Assembly: GCF_029946005.1 (NCBI RefSeq)
Contig: NZ_JAQSDR010000036.1
Coordinates: 1 to 64,000, forward strand
Length of the DNA stretch: 64,000 bases
Origin: Aquabacterium sp.
GTDB lineage: Bacteria > Pseudomonadota > Gammaproteobacteria > Burkholderiales > Burkholderiaceae_C
Direction: 5' to 3'
Shown here: piece after piece, positions 27,765 through 36,162 of the stretch
Layout of the letters: each line of letters begins with the position of its first letter
How positions within the stretch are numbered: the first letter of the stretch is position 1
The notes under the pieces: generated by a model
Database searches by the model: none
What the model was told of the DNA's origin: nothing
The model's input: only the letters and a program-made list of their open reading frames with translations
Made by a program: the position numbers and the translations under genes

Positions 27765-30147
27765 TCGTCCGGAGCCCGGCAATCAAGCCGTGCAGCCGCT
27801 GACGCTGCGGGGCATTCAAGCCAGCCTGGCCAATCGCCTGCGCGGTCATCTGATCGATGCTCAGCGCGGCCGCGACGCGCGGGGCGCCCCCTTCCAGTGC
27901 AGCCTTCAAGGCACGCAGCTTGAGATCGCGTCGGCTGCCCTGATGCTCTGCGGGTGAGGGCAGATCGAGCGCGGCTTCCAATTGCAGCAAGGCCTCGTCC
28001 ATCGCGCCCTCATCGGTCGGGGCCAATGCACGCCCGCCCTCTGCGGCAACGCAGGCTTTGCGCTGCACCAGGGCCTGCTCCCACGCTGGAGGCAGGGTCG
28101 GCAAGGCGGCCCAGCGTTCGTCCACATCGGCATGGCCCTCGGGGCTGCCTGGCGACTCCAGGGCCTCGCACAGCATGAGCTTGGCGTACAAGGCATCGCA
28201 CGTGGCCTGCCAGGCACGCCGGGCGCTGTCGGCCACGATGGCTTGCGCCGCGGCACGCGCCGCCCGGAACCTCGACTCCAGCGCGGCGGCTTGCGCCCTG
28301 GGCGCTTCGCCCGCCTGCTGCCAGGCCGCGTCCAGCTGCCTCAAGGCCTGCTGCACATCGGCCATGGGGCTGTCGGGTGCGATGGCCTCCAGGCGCTCGA
28401 TCAGGGTCTGGCGGGCGGCCAGGTTGGCTTGCAGGGCTTCGTCGCGGGCATTGAAGGCGGCTTCGCGCTGGGCAAAGACGGCATCGGTGGCGGCCTTGAA
28501 CTGGTCCCACAGCGAGGCCTCGATGGGGCGTGCCAGCGGCAAGGCGCGCGCATGGCCTTGCCACTCGGCTTGCAAATCCCGCACCTGTGACAAGCGCTCG
28601 GCCGGGTGCAGGCGGCTGTCCTGACTGAGGGCCTGGGCCCGCGCCACCAGGGCTTCGCGCTCGGTTTGCGCCACACGCCGGGCCGCCTGGAGCGGGGCCT
28701 CCAAGCGCGCCACGCTGGCGGCCAGGCGCGCTTGCAAGGCTTTTTGCGCCTTGCGCGGCACGGTGTGCTCCACGGGGCCCAACTTGCGCCAGGCCTGGTG
28801 AAACTGGTCCAAGGCGCGGACCAGGTCTTTCCAGGGTGAGGGGTCCACGACGGCGTCCAGCGTGTCCAACAAGCCAGCACGCAGTTCCAGGTTGGCCTGA
28901 CGATCGGACTCCAACTGCGCCAAGTGCGCGGCGACCGGCAGGTAGGCGATCTGGAGGGCCGCGTCGAAGCGCTCCCACAGGGGCTGGCTGGTGGCGGCCG
29001 CCAGCCGATCGAGCTCTTTCCAGCGCTTTCGCAAATCATCAATGGCCTCGGCCTGCGCGCGGGCTGGCAGGGGAGCACCGCCTTCTTCCGTGGCCGCTGC
29101 CGTGGCTTTGGCCAGGGACTCCGCCTCGGTGACCAGCTCATCCCGGGCCAGCCCGCCGCTCCACTGCTGCCAACCCTTCATGCGGCCCGCCTCGGCTTGC
29201 ACGGCCTGCAGGCGGGCGCGGTGCGCGGTGTCCATGCCCTGGTCGGACAGCCGGTCCAGGTTCATCAGCTGCTGCTGCACCTGCTTCAAATGTCCTTCAG
29301 CCAGCGCCGTTTCGGCCTGCCACAAAGCGGCTTCGATCGTCGCGCTGTGCTCGGCTGTGGGCACCTTGGGCGGCTGGCGGGGTGACACGCGCTTGGCAGG
29401 TGCGGGCGCTTGCGCTTCGGTCAGGTCCACCACCGGCGGCTCATCGGACGATGTCGGCATGATCACGCCCTCAGGCACGGCGGACGGCGAATCGGCCAGG
29501 CGCGTCAGTGACGCCTCGGCCAAGGCCTGCGCCTCCAGCGCTTGGCTTTGCGCGAGGGCCGCCGCGGCCGATGCCGCCTCGGCCGCCGCCACCAGGGCCG
29601 CCGCCTTCTGCTCGCTGTGCGCCTGCATGGCCGCAGACAGTTGGGCCGACAAGGCCGCGTACTCGGCCTGGTGGGCGGCCGAAAGCAAGTCGGCGTCCAG
29701 CGCTTGCCAGCCACGGTCGAACTCGACCAGGCGGTTGACCGGGATCACGGGGGCGTCCAGCAGCAGCGCAGCGGTGCTGATCAAGGCGCTGGCACGCTCG
29801 GCCACCGCCCGCGTGGCCTTGGCGTGGGCATGGCGCTGCCGGGCCAACTGGTGGACTCGGCGGTCGTGGGTCCGAAACTCACGCTCGGCTGATTTCAAGC
29901 CCGCCTCGGTCGACAGTGCCTGCACGGCGGCCAGCTTGAGGTCGGCCGTCGGCGCTTCCTTGGCCAGGATCAGCAAGGCGGCGTCATCCCCCACCGCGCG
30001 GTCAATGCGGCCCGACCACACCGAGGCCACATTGGCGGCCGCCTGCCTGGCCGCCGAAGCTGCTGCAGCCGTTGGGGCGCTGGCCGCAGGCTGGGCATCG
30101 ATCGCAGGTGGGCTTGCTTTTTTCTTCTTGAATATCCAGCTCAACAT
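27727..30147 (-). CDS. DUF349 domain-containing protein
   Basis: A large, highly helical protein of about 806 residues, rich in Ala, Leu, Gln and Arg, with no signal peptide. Several DUF349-type repeats are visible as long amphipathic helices with W-K-x-L or W-x-x-A-x-x-x-x-x-x-L patterns, for example DDLRKRWKELDRLAAATSQP, AWRKLGPVEHTVPRK, SLWDQFKAATDAVF and AAWQQAGEAPRAQA. The N-terminus MLSWIFKKKK is basic and hydrophobic, perhaps a membrane-association patch. DUF349 proteins are widespread in Burkholderiales and their role is not established. The start at 30147 is preferred over an upstream ATG. It overlaps the GGDEF-EAL gene by 38 bases at the 3' ends. Confidence 0.8.
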   Translation of the reverse strand: MLSWIFKKKKASPPAIDAQPAASAPTAAAASAARQAAANVASVWSGRIDRAVGDDAALLILAKEAPTADLKLAAVQALSTEAGLKSAEREFRTHDRRVHQLARQRHAHAKATRAVAERASALISTAALLLDAPVIPVNRLVEFDRGWQALDADLLSAAHQAEYAALSAQLSAAMQAHSEQKAAALVAAAEAASAAAALAQSQALEAQALAEASLTRLADSPSAVPEGVIMPTSSDEPPVVDLTEAQAPAPAKRVSPRQPPKVPTAEHSATIEAALWQAETALAEGHLKQVQQQLMNLDRLSDQGMDTAHRARLQAVQAEAGRMKGWQQWSGGLARDELVTEAESLAKATAAATEEGGAPLPARAQAEAIDDLRKRWKELDRLAAATSQPLWERFDAALQIAYLPVAAHLAQLESDRQANLELRAGLLDTLDAVVDPSPWKDLVRALDQFHQAWRKLGPVEHTVPRKAQKALQARLAASVARLEAPLQAARRVAQTEREALVARAQALSQDSRLHPAERLSQVRDLQAEWQGHARALPLARPIEASLWDQFKAATDAVFAQREAAFNARDEALQANLAARQTLIERLEAIAPDSPMADVQQALRQLDAAWQQAGEAPRAQAAALESRFRAARAAAQAIVADSARRAWQATCDALYAKLMLCEALESPGSPEGHADVDERWAALPTLPPAWEQALVQRKACVAAEGGRALAPTDEGAMDEALLQLEAALDLPSPAEHQGSRRDLKLRALKAALEGGAPRVAAALSIDQMTAQAIGQAGLNAPQRQRLHGLIAGLRTINPPASSSPSGR

Positions 30148-30238
30148 GGTGTGGCGCGTCTCGGTCGGGGCAAAAGGCCGATGGTGCCAGCGTTTTGCAC
30201 GGCCAGGGGCTCGGCCGCCCACAAACTGAGGTCGTCTG

Positions 30239-31696
30239 TCAGTGAGCGGGCAAGGGCAGCGTCACGCACACGGTGGTCCCCTGCCCTGGCGCCGAGGTGA
30301 CGCGCAGCTCGCCACCCACGGCCGCCACCCGTTCGCGCATGCCAATCAGGCCAATGCCGGTGCTGCGCGGCGACTGGGTGTCAAAGCCCCGGCCGTTGTC
30401 CTTGATCACCATGCGCAAGTGCCCCGTCCCGGGCAAGGCGCTCAAGGTCACCGAGGTGAGCGTGGCATCCGAATGCTTGGCGATGTTGTTGAGCGCTTCC
30501 TGCGCCACACGGTAAGCCGGCATGGCCAACTCGCCGCGCACATCGGGCAAGCCGGGCTCGGCCTGGAAGGTGAAGCGCGCCACCGGGTGGACCTGGTCGG
30601 CATGGCGCACCAGCTCTTCCACGGCGCCGGCCAGGCCCAAGGTGTCGATGACCTCCGGGCGCAGGCGCTTGACGATGTCACGCGTGGTGGCATAGATCGA
30701 TTGCGCCGTGGCCGCGATCCGGGCCGCATCACCCTGCATCTCCGCATCGCCCCGAGAACGCGCCCGCGCCACCAAGGCACTGGCCTCCAGCCGAACCGAG
30801 ATCAGGGCCGCGCCCAGGTGATCGTGGAGGTCCAGCGCAATGCGTCGGCGCTCCTCTTCGACCAGGGCATTGCTGCGCACGATGAGTCGGCGTTTGTCGG
30901 CATCGGCCTGGCGGGCCAGGTTCACCGCCTCTTGCAACTGCCGCGTTCGCTTGGCCACCTGCTGCTCCAAGTCGTGCCGCGCCGTGTCCAAGGTCTCGGC
31001 CATTTGCACGATGGTGGTCTGGAGTTCACCCAGCTCGCCTTCATGGTCGGTCCCCAGGTGCACGTCGAAGCGGCCCTGCCGGATCGATCGCAAGGCCGAC
31101 ATCACCGAGCTCAGCGTGTCACGCAAGCGGCGGGCCAGGCGCAGCCCCACCAGGCAACTCAACACCGCCGCGCCCAGCACCAGCGCGAAAGCCACCAGCA
31201 GGGCGCGGCGCTTGGCCTCGAAGATGGGCGCGGGCGACATGGTGACGCGCACCTGGCCAATGACACGATCTGCCCTGGAGGCCGGTGGCGTTGGCGCGGG
31301 CTCAAACACATCGATCTCGGGCAGCGACTCGATGCGGATGGGCACCTCGAAGGTGTTGTACTCACGGGGCATGGTGGCCTGGCAGACCGACACCACGGCC
31401 TGACGGTCCGCGCCGGTGATGTCGATGCACGCGATGCTGGGGTCGGCCTCAATCAGGTGACGCAAAGTGGTTCGCAGGTAGGCCACGTTGCCCGACACCA
31501 GACCATACTGGCTGCTTTGCGCCAAGGCGGTCGCGACGAGTTGCCCCCGCGCGGCCACGTCGCGGCGCACATCGCCTTGAGCGGTGATGTACAGCGTGGC
31601 CGCGACCGCGATGAACATCACGCTGGCCGGCAACACGGCAATGGCCAGCAGCCGCGCCGCAATGCCCCAGCCTTGCCAGAATCGGCCGCCCATCAT
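30239..31696 (-). CDS. Sensor histidine kinase (HisKA_3/NarX-like) with periplasmic domain
   Basis: A 485-residue inner-membrane sensor. Two transmembrane helices (about 12-38 and 164-187) flank a periplasmic sensing domain. A HAMP-like linker (DTLSSVMSALRSIRQGRFDV) and a coiled coil follow. The dimerisation/phospho-acceptor box is ERRRIALDLHDHLGAALISV with His291 predicted as the phosphorylated residue, and the ATPase shows EALNNIAKHSD, IKDNGRGF and GIGLIGMRERV. This is the HPK7/NarX-type kinase, whose partners are LuxR-type response regulators, and one lies four genes upstream (34824-35465). Its start overlaps the preceding binding-protein gene as ATGA. Signal unknown. Confidence 0.93.
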   Translation of the reverse strand: MMGGRFWQGWGIAARLLAIAVLPASVMFIAVAATLYITAQGDVRRDVAARGQLVATALAQSSQYGLVSGNVAYLRTTLRHLIEADPSIACIDITGADRQAVVSVCQATMPREYNTFEVPIRIESLPEIDVFEPAPTPPASRADRVIGQVRVTMSPAPIFEAKRRALLVAFALVLGAAVLSCLVGLRLARRLRDTLSSVMSALRSIRQGRFDVHLGTDHEGELGELQTTIVQMAETLDTARHDLEQQVAKRTRQLQEAVNLARQADADKRRLIVRSNALVEEERRRIALDLHDHLGAALISVRLEASALVARARSRGDAEMQGDAARIAATAQSIYATTRDIVKRLRPEVIDTLGLAGAVEELVRHADQVHPVARFTFQAEPGLPDVRGELAMPAYRVAQEALNNIAKHSDATLTSVTLSALPGTGHLRMVIKDNGRGFDTQSPRSTGIGLIGMRERVAAVGGELRVTSAPGQGTTVCVTLPLPAH

Positions 31697-32637
31697 CCGG
31701 CCCGCCCCGGGGGTCGGTTGCCCAGGCGCAGGATGCGTTCGTTCAGGGGCACGCCCAGCGAGCGGGCCACACTGTCATTGACCACCACCCGCCAGTAATG
31801 GGGGAATCGGGGCTCAGGCAACGCTTCGGCGACCGCTTGCGACATCAGCGGATCGAGCAGGTCCACCAGATCGGCCACCACGTCATCAATGGCGCAGTAG
31901 GCGGTGGCCAAGGTGCCCGCCGCCACCGTCGCCGCAGAAAAACCCACCACCGGCATGCCGCGCCGGTAGGTCGACTCCAGGATCGAGCGCAAGGTGTCAG
32001 GGGTGTAAAGCACGTTGTCGGGCACGGCCAGCAGCACCTGAACGCCCCGCAGCCGGGTGAGCGACCGGACCACGTCCGCCGAGGGCGCCACGCGCTCCAC
32101 CAGCAGGTCCATCCCCGTGCTCGTGGCAGCCTGACGCAAGGCCCGCTCCAAGTACGCCGACGCATCGGACAAGAGCACGCCCACCGTGGCCCGGCCTTCA
32201 AAGATGGCCGATATCAATTGCAGCTGGGCCAGGGGCGAAGCTTCGGCATGGATGGCCGTGACCGAAGCCCGCTCACGGCCGGTGTCCTGCGCCAACAGCT
32301 GCCGGTAGGCCTGGCTGGACGCCAGCACCGAGATCAAGGGGCCTTTCAGGCCCGTATCAAGCGCACGCCGCAATCCCGCCGAACCGATCGCCAACTGCAT
32401 GACGGCAGCCGCGCTTCGCCTTGCATCGGCCAGCTCGGCCTCGACCACCAGCCCCGGGTAGCGCAGCTTCAGGGCCTGCTGGATCTGGCGCCCCGACGTG
32501 GCCTCCGGGCCCATGACGATGCGCAATTCGCGCGGCGCCCCTGTGGCGGCGTGCAGCGATCGGCCACACAGACAAGGCACGCACCCCAGGCCCGCCAGGA
32601 TGCGCAAGGAGTGTCGGCGAACCGGATCCGGCGTCAA
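31693..32637 (-). CDS. Periplasmic binding protein, ABC-substrate-binding type
   Basis: An exported protein of 314 residues. It begins VRRHSLRILAGLGCVP, a possible Tat or Sec signal, with cleavage likely near HAAT. The mature part (LRIVMGPEATSGRQIQQALK, then VGVLLSDASAYLERALRQ, VQVLLAVPDNVLYTPDTLRS and MPVVGFSAATVAAGTLATAY) matches the DUF534-like ABC-type substrate-binding fold. No transporter permease or ATPase is adjacent. Instead it sits between a TonB-dependent receptor and a histidine kinase, suggesting it delivers or presents ligand to the kinase rather than to a permease. The start is a TTG with AGCAGG upstream. It overlaps the kinase gene by 4 bases. Confidence 0.75.
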   Translation of the reverse strand: MTPDPVRRHSLRILAGLGCVPCLCGRSLHAATGAPRELRIVMGPEATSGRQIQQALKLRYPGLVVEAELADARRSAAAVMQLAIGSAGLRRALDTGLKGPLISVLASSQAYRQLLAQDTGRERASVTAIHAEASPLAQLQLISAIFEGRATVGVLLSDASAYLERALRQAATSTGMDLLVERVAPSADVVRSLTRLRGVQVLLAVPDNVLYTPDTLRSILESTYRRGMPVVGFSAATVAAGTLATAYCAIDDVVADLVDLLDPLMSQAVAEALPEPRFPHYWRVVVNDSVARSLGVPLNERILRLGNRPPGRAG

Positions 32638-32654
32638 GGCAAATGCCTGCTGGG

Positions 32655-34808
32655 CTAAAAGGCCACACGGACCTGGCCGTGGATGCCAAGTCGCGATTGG
32701 TAGGTGGACGAGTAGTAGCGATGGGCTTCCAGGAAGACGTTCACCGTGGGCGTGTCCAGGTAACTCAAGGTGAGGGACAGCGAACCGGGTTGGCCATCGA
32801 GCGAGAACAGGCGCAAGACCGTCAGGTCGCTGCGGCTGTAGCGGACCTCATTCACACCATCACCGCTGGAGCCGTAATATGCCGCCGACACCCGCCAGGC
32901 GTCGGACACGGCCGCGCTCACACCCAAGGCCCCACTGTGCCGGGAGTACTGCGCCATCTCCTCGGGATGGGTGGCATCGCGGTTGAGCAGATAGGCATAG
33001 CTGAGCCAGCCCGACCAACGTCGCGAAGGATCCCACCGGGCCTGCAACTCCGCCCCGGTCAGGCGCACCCCGCCAGTGTTGTCGGGCGTGAACTGGGAGA
33101 CGGCGACACGCCCGGCGATCAGGTGACTCAAGCGGTCATCGAACACGCGGGCATCCAATGTCAGGCCCATGGGCCGCAGGATCAGGAGGTAGCCCAACTC
33201 ACGTGACCAGATCTGCTCGCTGGACAGCGTCGTCGTGGCCTCCGAGGCCGCAAGCAGCCGCCCGCTGGTGGCGCCATCGATCGGCACGCTCAGGTCGGTC
33301 ATGGTGTAGCTCCATTTGCCCAGCTGCTCGAACAGGTCGGGCGTGCGCGTACCACGGGAGACCACCGCGCGCAGGGTCTGGCTCTGCGACAACCGCACAT
33401 TGAGTGCCGCGCGCGGCGAGAAAGTGTTGCCGCTGAGCGAGTTGTACTCGCCATAGCCGCCCAGATTGGCGGTCAACCAGTCCATGGGGCGGTACTCGGC
33501 GTGCGCGAACACCCATTGCACGTTGTTGCTGACCTGGCCACCAAAGTAAGTTTCGCTGCTCGCCCTTTGCCCGCGTAAGCCCAAGCCCGCCACGAAACGC
33601 AATGCGTCGGACGCGACGTAAGTGTCCTGGAACTCGATCTGCGTGCGCGATTCCGATCCGTTCTGGTTGAGCTGGCCGCACGTGGTGTTCACCAACGCGG
33701 CCAGCCCACCCAAGCCCGACAAGCGCGTGAGGATCTGCTGGGCCAGTTGATCATCGCGTGCCGTTCTGTTGTCGGGCGCCGGGCCCCCTTGCAACATGGC
33801 CAAGATGTAGGCGGGATTGGACTTGTACAGCTCACCCACCTCGGGCCAAAAAGCCACCTGCGGCCAGCAGGACAGCCATTGTTGCTTGGCACGCGTGGAC
33901 GCGTGCGAAATGTCCACCTTCAATTCATGCGTGGATGACAGCGACTTGGTCCAACGCGCGCTGAGCTGCCCCACCTGGATCCGCTGATCAGGGTAGGTGG
34001 ACTGGTAGAGATCGGATGAATCATCCAGCTTGCCACTCACGTGAGCGGCCTGAACATCCAGGGATGAGCCATCGCTCAGCTCATGCAGGGCACGCACGTT
34101 CAGGCGGTGCAGCTTGGTGCTGTCGTGCGCGCCGCCCACATAAGAGATGGCGTCGTAACCCGAGTTGCGCTGGGTGCTGGCCGAGACGCGCAGGCTGGTC
34201 GAGCCCACGGTGGTGGCCAAACGCACGGTGGTGTTCAGGGTATCGCGCGAGCCGGCCGTCACGGACACCAGCGCGCGCTCCACGTCCTTGGGGTGCTTGG
34301 TCAGGATGTTGACCACGGCCATCATGGAGTTGGGCCCATAGGCGGCCGAGTCGGGACCCCGGATCACCTCGATGCGGTCAATGTCCTCCAGGGCCACCGG
34401 CAGCACGCTCCACTCCACCTGCGAGAAGGCCGGCATGTAAGCCGACACCCCATCGATGAGCACGTTCAAGCGCCGCGGAACCACCGCGGCCGTGCCGTGG
34501 AAATTGACGCGGTAGTCATTGCCCCGCGCCTGCGAGACCGCCATGCCCGGCACCATGCGCAAGGCCTCCTCAACGCTGGTGATGCCATGGCGCCGCAGGG
34601 TCTCGGCCGTGATGATCGTGACGCTGGCAGGCACATCGGCCAGCGACTGACGCAATCGGGTCGGCGTGATGACCACCGGGTAGGCCGCGTCGCTGAAGTC
34701 GATGTCGGGCTCTGCAGCGTTCGCCGCGGTGCAGGCCAAGCCGGACAACAGCAGGTGTGCACCGCACAGAATAGAAACAAGCCGGGAAAGGTACTGCTTG
34801 AAATTCAT
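32655..34808 (-). CDS. TonB-dependent outer-membrane receptor
   Basis: An outer-membrane beta-barrel receptor of 717 residues. The signal peptide ends near AANAA. The plug domain is recognisable: VVITPTRLRQSLADVPASVT, TSVEEALRMVPGM, then IDRIEVIRGPDSAAYGPNSM and VVNILTKHP. The barrel ends in ...HGQVRVAF with a C-terminal aromatic residue, as expected for outer-membrane insertion. No obvious TonB box could be placed with certainty. TonB-dependent receptors import siderophores, cobalamin, haem or sugars, but nothing here identifies the ligand. It lies between a response regulator and a periplasmic binding protein, all on the minus strand with gaps of 15 and 17 bases, so the four genes are likely one operon. 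Confidence 0.93.
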   Translation of the reverse strand: MNFKQYLSRLVSILCGAHLLLSGLACTAANAAEPDIDFSDAAYPVVITPTRLRQSLADVPASVTIITAETLRRHGITSVEEALRMVPGMAVSQARGNDYRVNFHGTAAVVPRRLNVLIDGVSAYMPAFSQVEWSVLPVALEDIDRIEVIRGPDSAAYGPNSMMAVVNILTKHPKDVERALVSVTAGSRDTLNTTVRLATTVGSTSLRVSASTQRNSGYDAISYVGGAHDSTKLHRLNVRALHELSDGSSLDVQAAHVSGKLDDSSDLYQSTYPDQRIQVGQLSARWTKSLSSTHELKVDISHASTRAKQQWLSCWPQVAFWPEVGELYKSNPAYILAMLQGGPAPDNRTARDDQLAQQILTRLSGLGGLAALVNTTCGQLNQNGSESRTQIEFQDTYVASDALRFVAGLGLRGQRASSETYFGGQVSNNVQWVFAHAEYRPMDWLTANLGGYGEYNSLSGNTFSPRAALNVRLSQSQTLRAVVSRGTRTPDLFEQLGKWSYTMTDLSVPIDGATSGRLLAASEATTTLSSEQIWSRELGYLLILRPMGLTLDARVFDDRLSHLIAGRVAVSQFTPDNTGGVRLTGAELQARWDPSRRWSGWLSYAYLLNRDATHPEEMAQYSRHSGALGVSAAVSDAWRVSAAYYGSSGDGVNEVRYSRSDLTVLRLFSLDGQPGSLSLTLSYLDTPTVNVFLEAHRYYSSTYQSRLGIHGQVRVAF

Positions 34809-34823
34809 GGAACAGCAAAAACT

Positions 34824-35465
34824 TCAAGGTTCAATGAGGCCGCATTTGACCGCCAGCAAGGTGATGTCGGCGGGCCGGTGGATGCCCAACTGGTCCTTGA
34901 TGGCCTGGCTGGTCGTGCTGATGGTCTTGGGCGACAGGTTCATGCGGTCGGCAATCTCCACATTCGTCAGGCCCTGCGCCATCAGCTTGAAGACCTCGAC
35001 CTCGCGCGGCTGCAACTTGGCCAGGGGTGATTCGTCGCCCCGCACGCTCATCAAGGCCAGGCGATTGGCGATGCTGGGCATGAAGACGGTGTCGCCCTGG
35101 TGGACCCGGGCGATGGTCTCGGCCAACTCGGTGGGGTCGGTGTTCTTGGTCACAAACGCCTTGGCACCACGCTTGTAGGCTTCGCGGATCACTTCGTCCT
35201 GGTCGAACTGGGTGTAGATCACCACCTTGGCCAAGGGGTGGCGGGCGTGCAGATCCTGCAGCACATCCAGGCCCCCAATGCCGCCATCGCCAAACCGCAG
35301 GTCGAGCACCAGCACATCCGGGCCCAACGCCTGGAAGGTGCCGACCACCGCCGTGGCCTCGCTGGCCGAACCCACCACCTTCAAGCCATGACGGGCCAGC
35401 ACGCTGGTCAGGCCCTCCACGATCAGAGGGTGGTCGTCGGCAATCATCACGCTGATCTGGGTCAT
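34824..35465 (-). CDS. LuxR/NarL-family response regulator
   Basis: A 213-residue response regulator. The receiver domain begins MTQISVMIADDHPLIVEGLT; the acidic pocket and phospho-acceptor Asp55 (VLVLDLRFGDG) and the T/S and K switch residues (VVIYTQFDQ and AFVTKNTDP) are present. The C-terminal LuxR HTH is REVEVFKLMAQGLTNVEIAD and LSPKTISTTSQAIKDQLGIH. The likely partner kinase is three genes downstream. Start 35465 is chosen because the receiver begins there; a TTG at 35492 would add nine basic residues. It is first in the predicted four-gene cluster and its 5' side faces a small secreted-protein gene. Confidence 0.93.
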   Translation of the reverse strand: MTQISVMIADDHPLIVEGLTSVLARHGLKVVGSASEATAVVGTFQALGPDVLVLDLRFGDGGIGGLDVLQDLHARHPLAKVVIYTQFDQDEVIREAYKRGAKAFVTKNTDPTELAETIARVHQGDTVFMPSIANRLALMSVRGDESPLAKLQPREVEVFKLMAQGLTNVEIADRMNLSPKTISTTSQAIKDQLGIHRPADITLLAVKCGLIEP

Positions 35466-35654
35466 GGCGTCTCGTCTACGGAAGGGTCGCAAGGTTGGGG
35501 AGCAGGCACGAAAGTGTTACCACCTGTATGACGCCTGGTTGCCAGATCATCGCACCATCCACCCATGGGATGGGCCACATTTTACCCCGGCCGCACCCCA
35601 TGACCATGCCTTGTTGACCGACCCCTTGAACACGGGGGATGGCAAATTCGGCCA

Positions 35655-35711
35655 TTGACAGGCAAATTGATTGCCACATACATTCTGTTTAGTTGCTACT
35701 TAATGGCAACT
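35655..35711 (+). promoter_or_regulatory. Promoter and repeat region of the small secreted protein gene
   Basis: TTGACA at 35655-35660 with TACATT at 35679-35684 (18-bp spacing) looks like a sigma-70 promoter reading toward 35759. Between them lies the inverted repeat GGCAA-ATTGA-TTGCC (35661-35675). A further pair AGTTGC/GCAACT (35691-35696 and 35706-35711) follows. The adjacent LuxR-type regulator is a candidate binder. The region is AT-rich relative to the window. Confidence 0.45.
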
Positions 35712-35758
35712 GAATTACCAATAAATTCCACATCAACCTGATTCACAAGGTCAACACC

Positions 35759-36094
35759 ATGAAGAAATTCTCCATCGCCGTCGCCCTGATCGCCGCCCTG
35801 TCCGCCACCGCCGCCAACGCCGTCGTGATGACCGGCAAGGTCACCTCCATCGCCACCACGGGCCTGGGCGACAACGAGGACTTCTACGTCAAGATCACCC
35901 CCACGTTGGGCACGCCTGCCAGCTGCGCCACCAGCCCCGTCGGCAACATCTGGTTCACCACGCTCGAAGGCGCTCACCCCCACACCCTGCAATTGCTGAT
36001 GGCCGCCTACACCACGGGCAAGAGCGTGAAAGTCACGGGCCTCAACTTGTGCAAGAACGGCGCTGAAATCCTGAAGGACATCGTCATTCAGTGA
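35759..36094 (+). CDS. Small secreted protein of unknown function
   Basis: A 111-residue exported protein. The signal peptide MKKFSIAVALIAALSATAANA is textbook Sec, with cleavage after ANA. The mature chain of about 90 residues contains two cysteines (PASCATSPV and LNLCKNGAEIL) that could form a disulfide, and several beta-strand-like stretches (VVMTGKVTSIATT, KSVKVTGLNL). I recognise no family. It has its own promoter region and ends before a strong terminator. It is divergent from the receptor/two-component cluster, which suggests, but does not prove, a link to that system. Confidence 0.8.
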   Translation: MKKFSIAVALIAALSATAANAVVMTGKVTSIATTGLGDNEDFYVKITPTLGTPASCATSPVGNIWFTTLEGAHPHTLQLLMAAYTTGKSVKVTGLNLCKNGAEILKDIVIQ

Positions 36095-36123
36095 TGTTTC
36101 AAACAACGTAGGGAGGTAAGGAG

Positions 36124-36160
36124 TGCGCCTCCCGCCTGATGGCGGGGGAGCGCATTTTTT
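36124..36160 (+). terminator. Rho-independent terminator
   Basis: TGCGCCTCCCGCC (36124-36136), loop TGAT, then GGCGGGGGAGCGCA (36141-36154) and a run of six T to 36160. The stem has one unpaired G. It serves the small secreted-protein gene and, on the other strand, lies just past the aldehyde dehydrogenase stop, where the A-rich side is less ideal. Confidence 0.85.
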
Positions 36161-36162
36161 AT

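Noticed and set aside
29000-30229. Alanine/serine-rich plus-strand frame opposite the DUF349 gene
   Set aside because: Composition mirrors the alanine-rich helices of the DUF349 protein; no start context or family.
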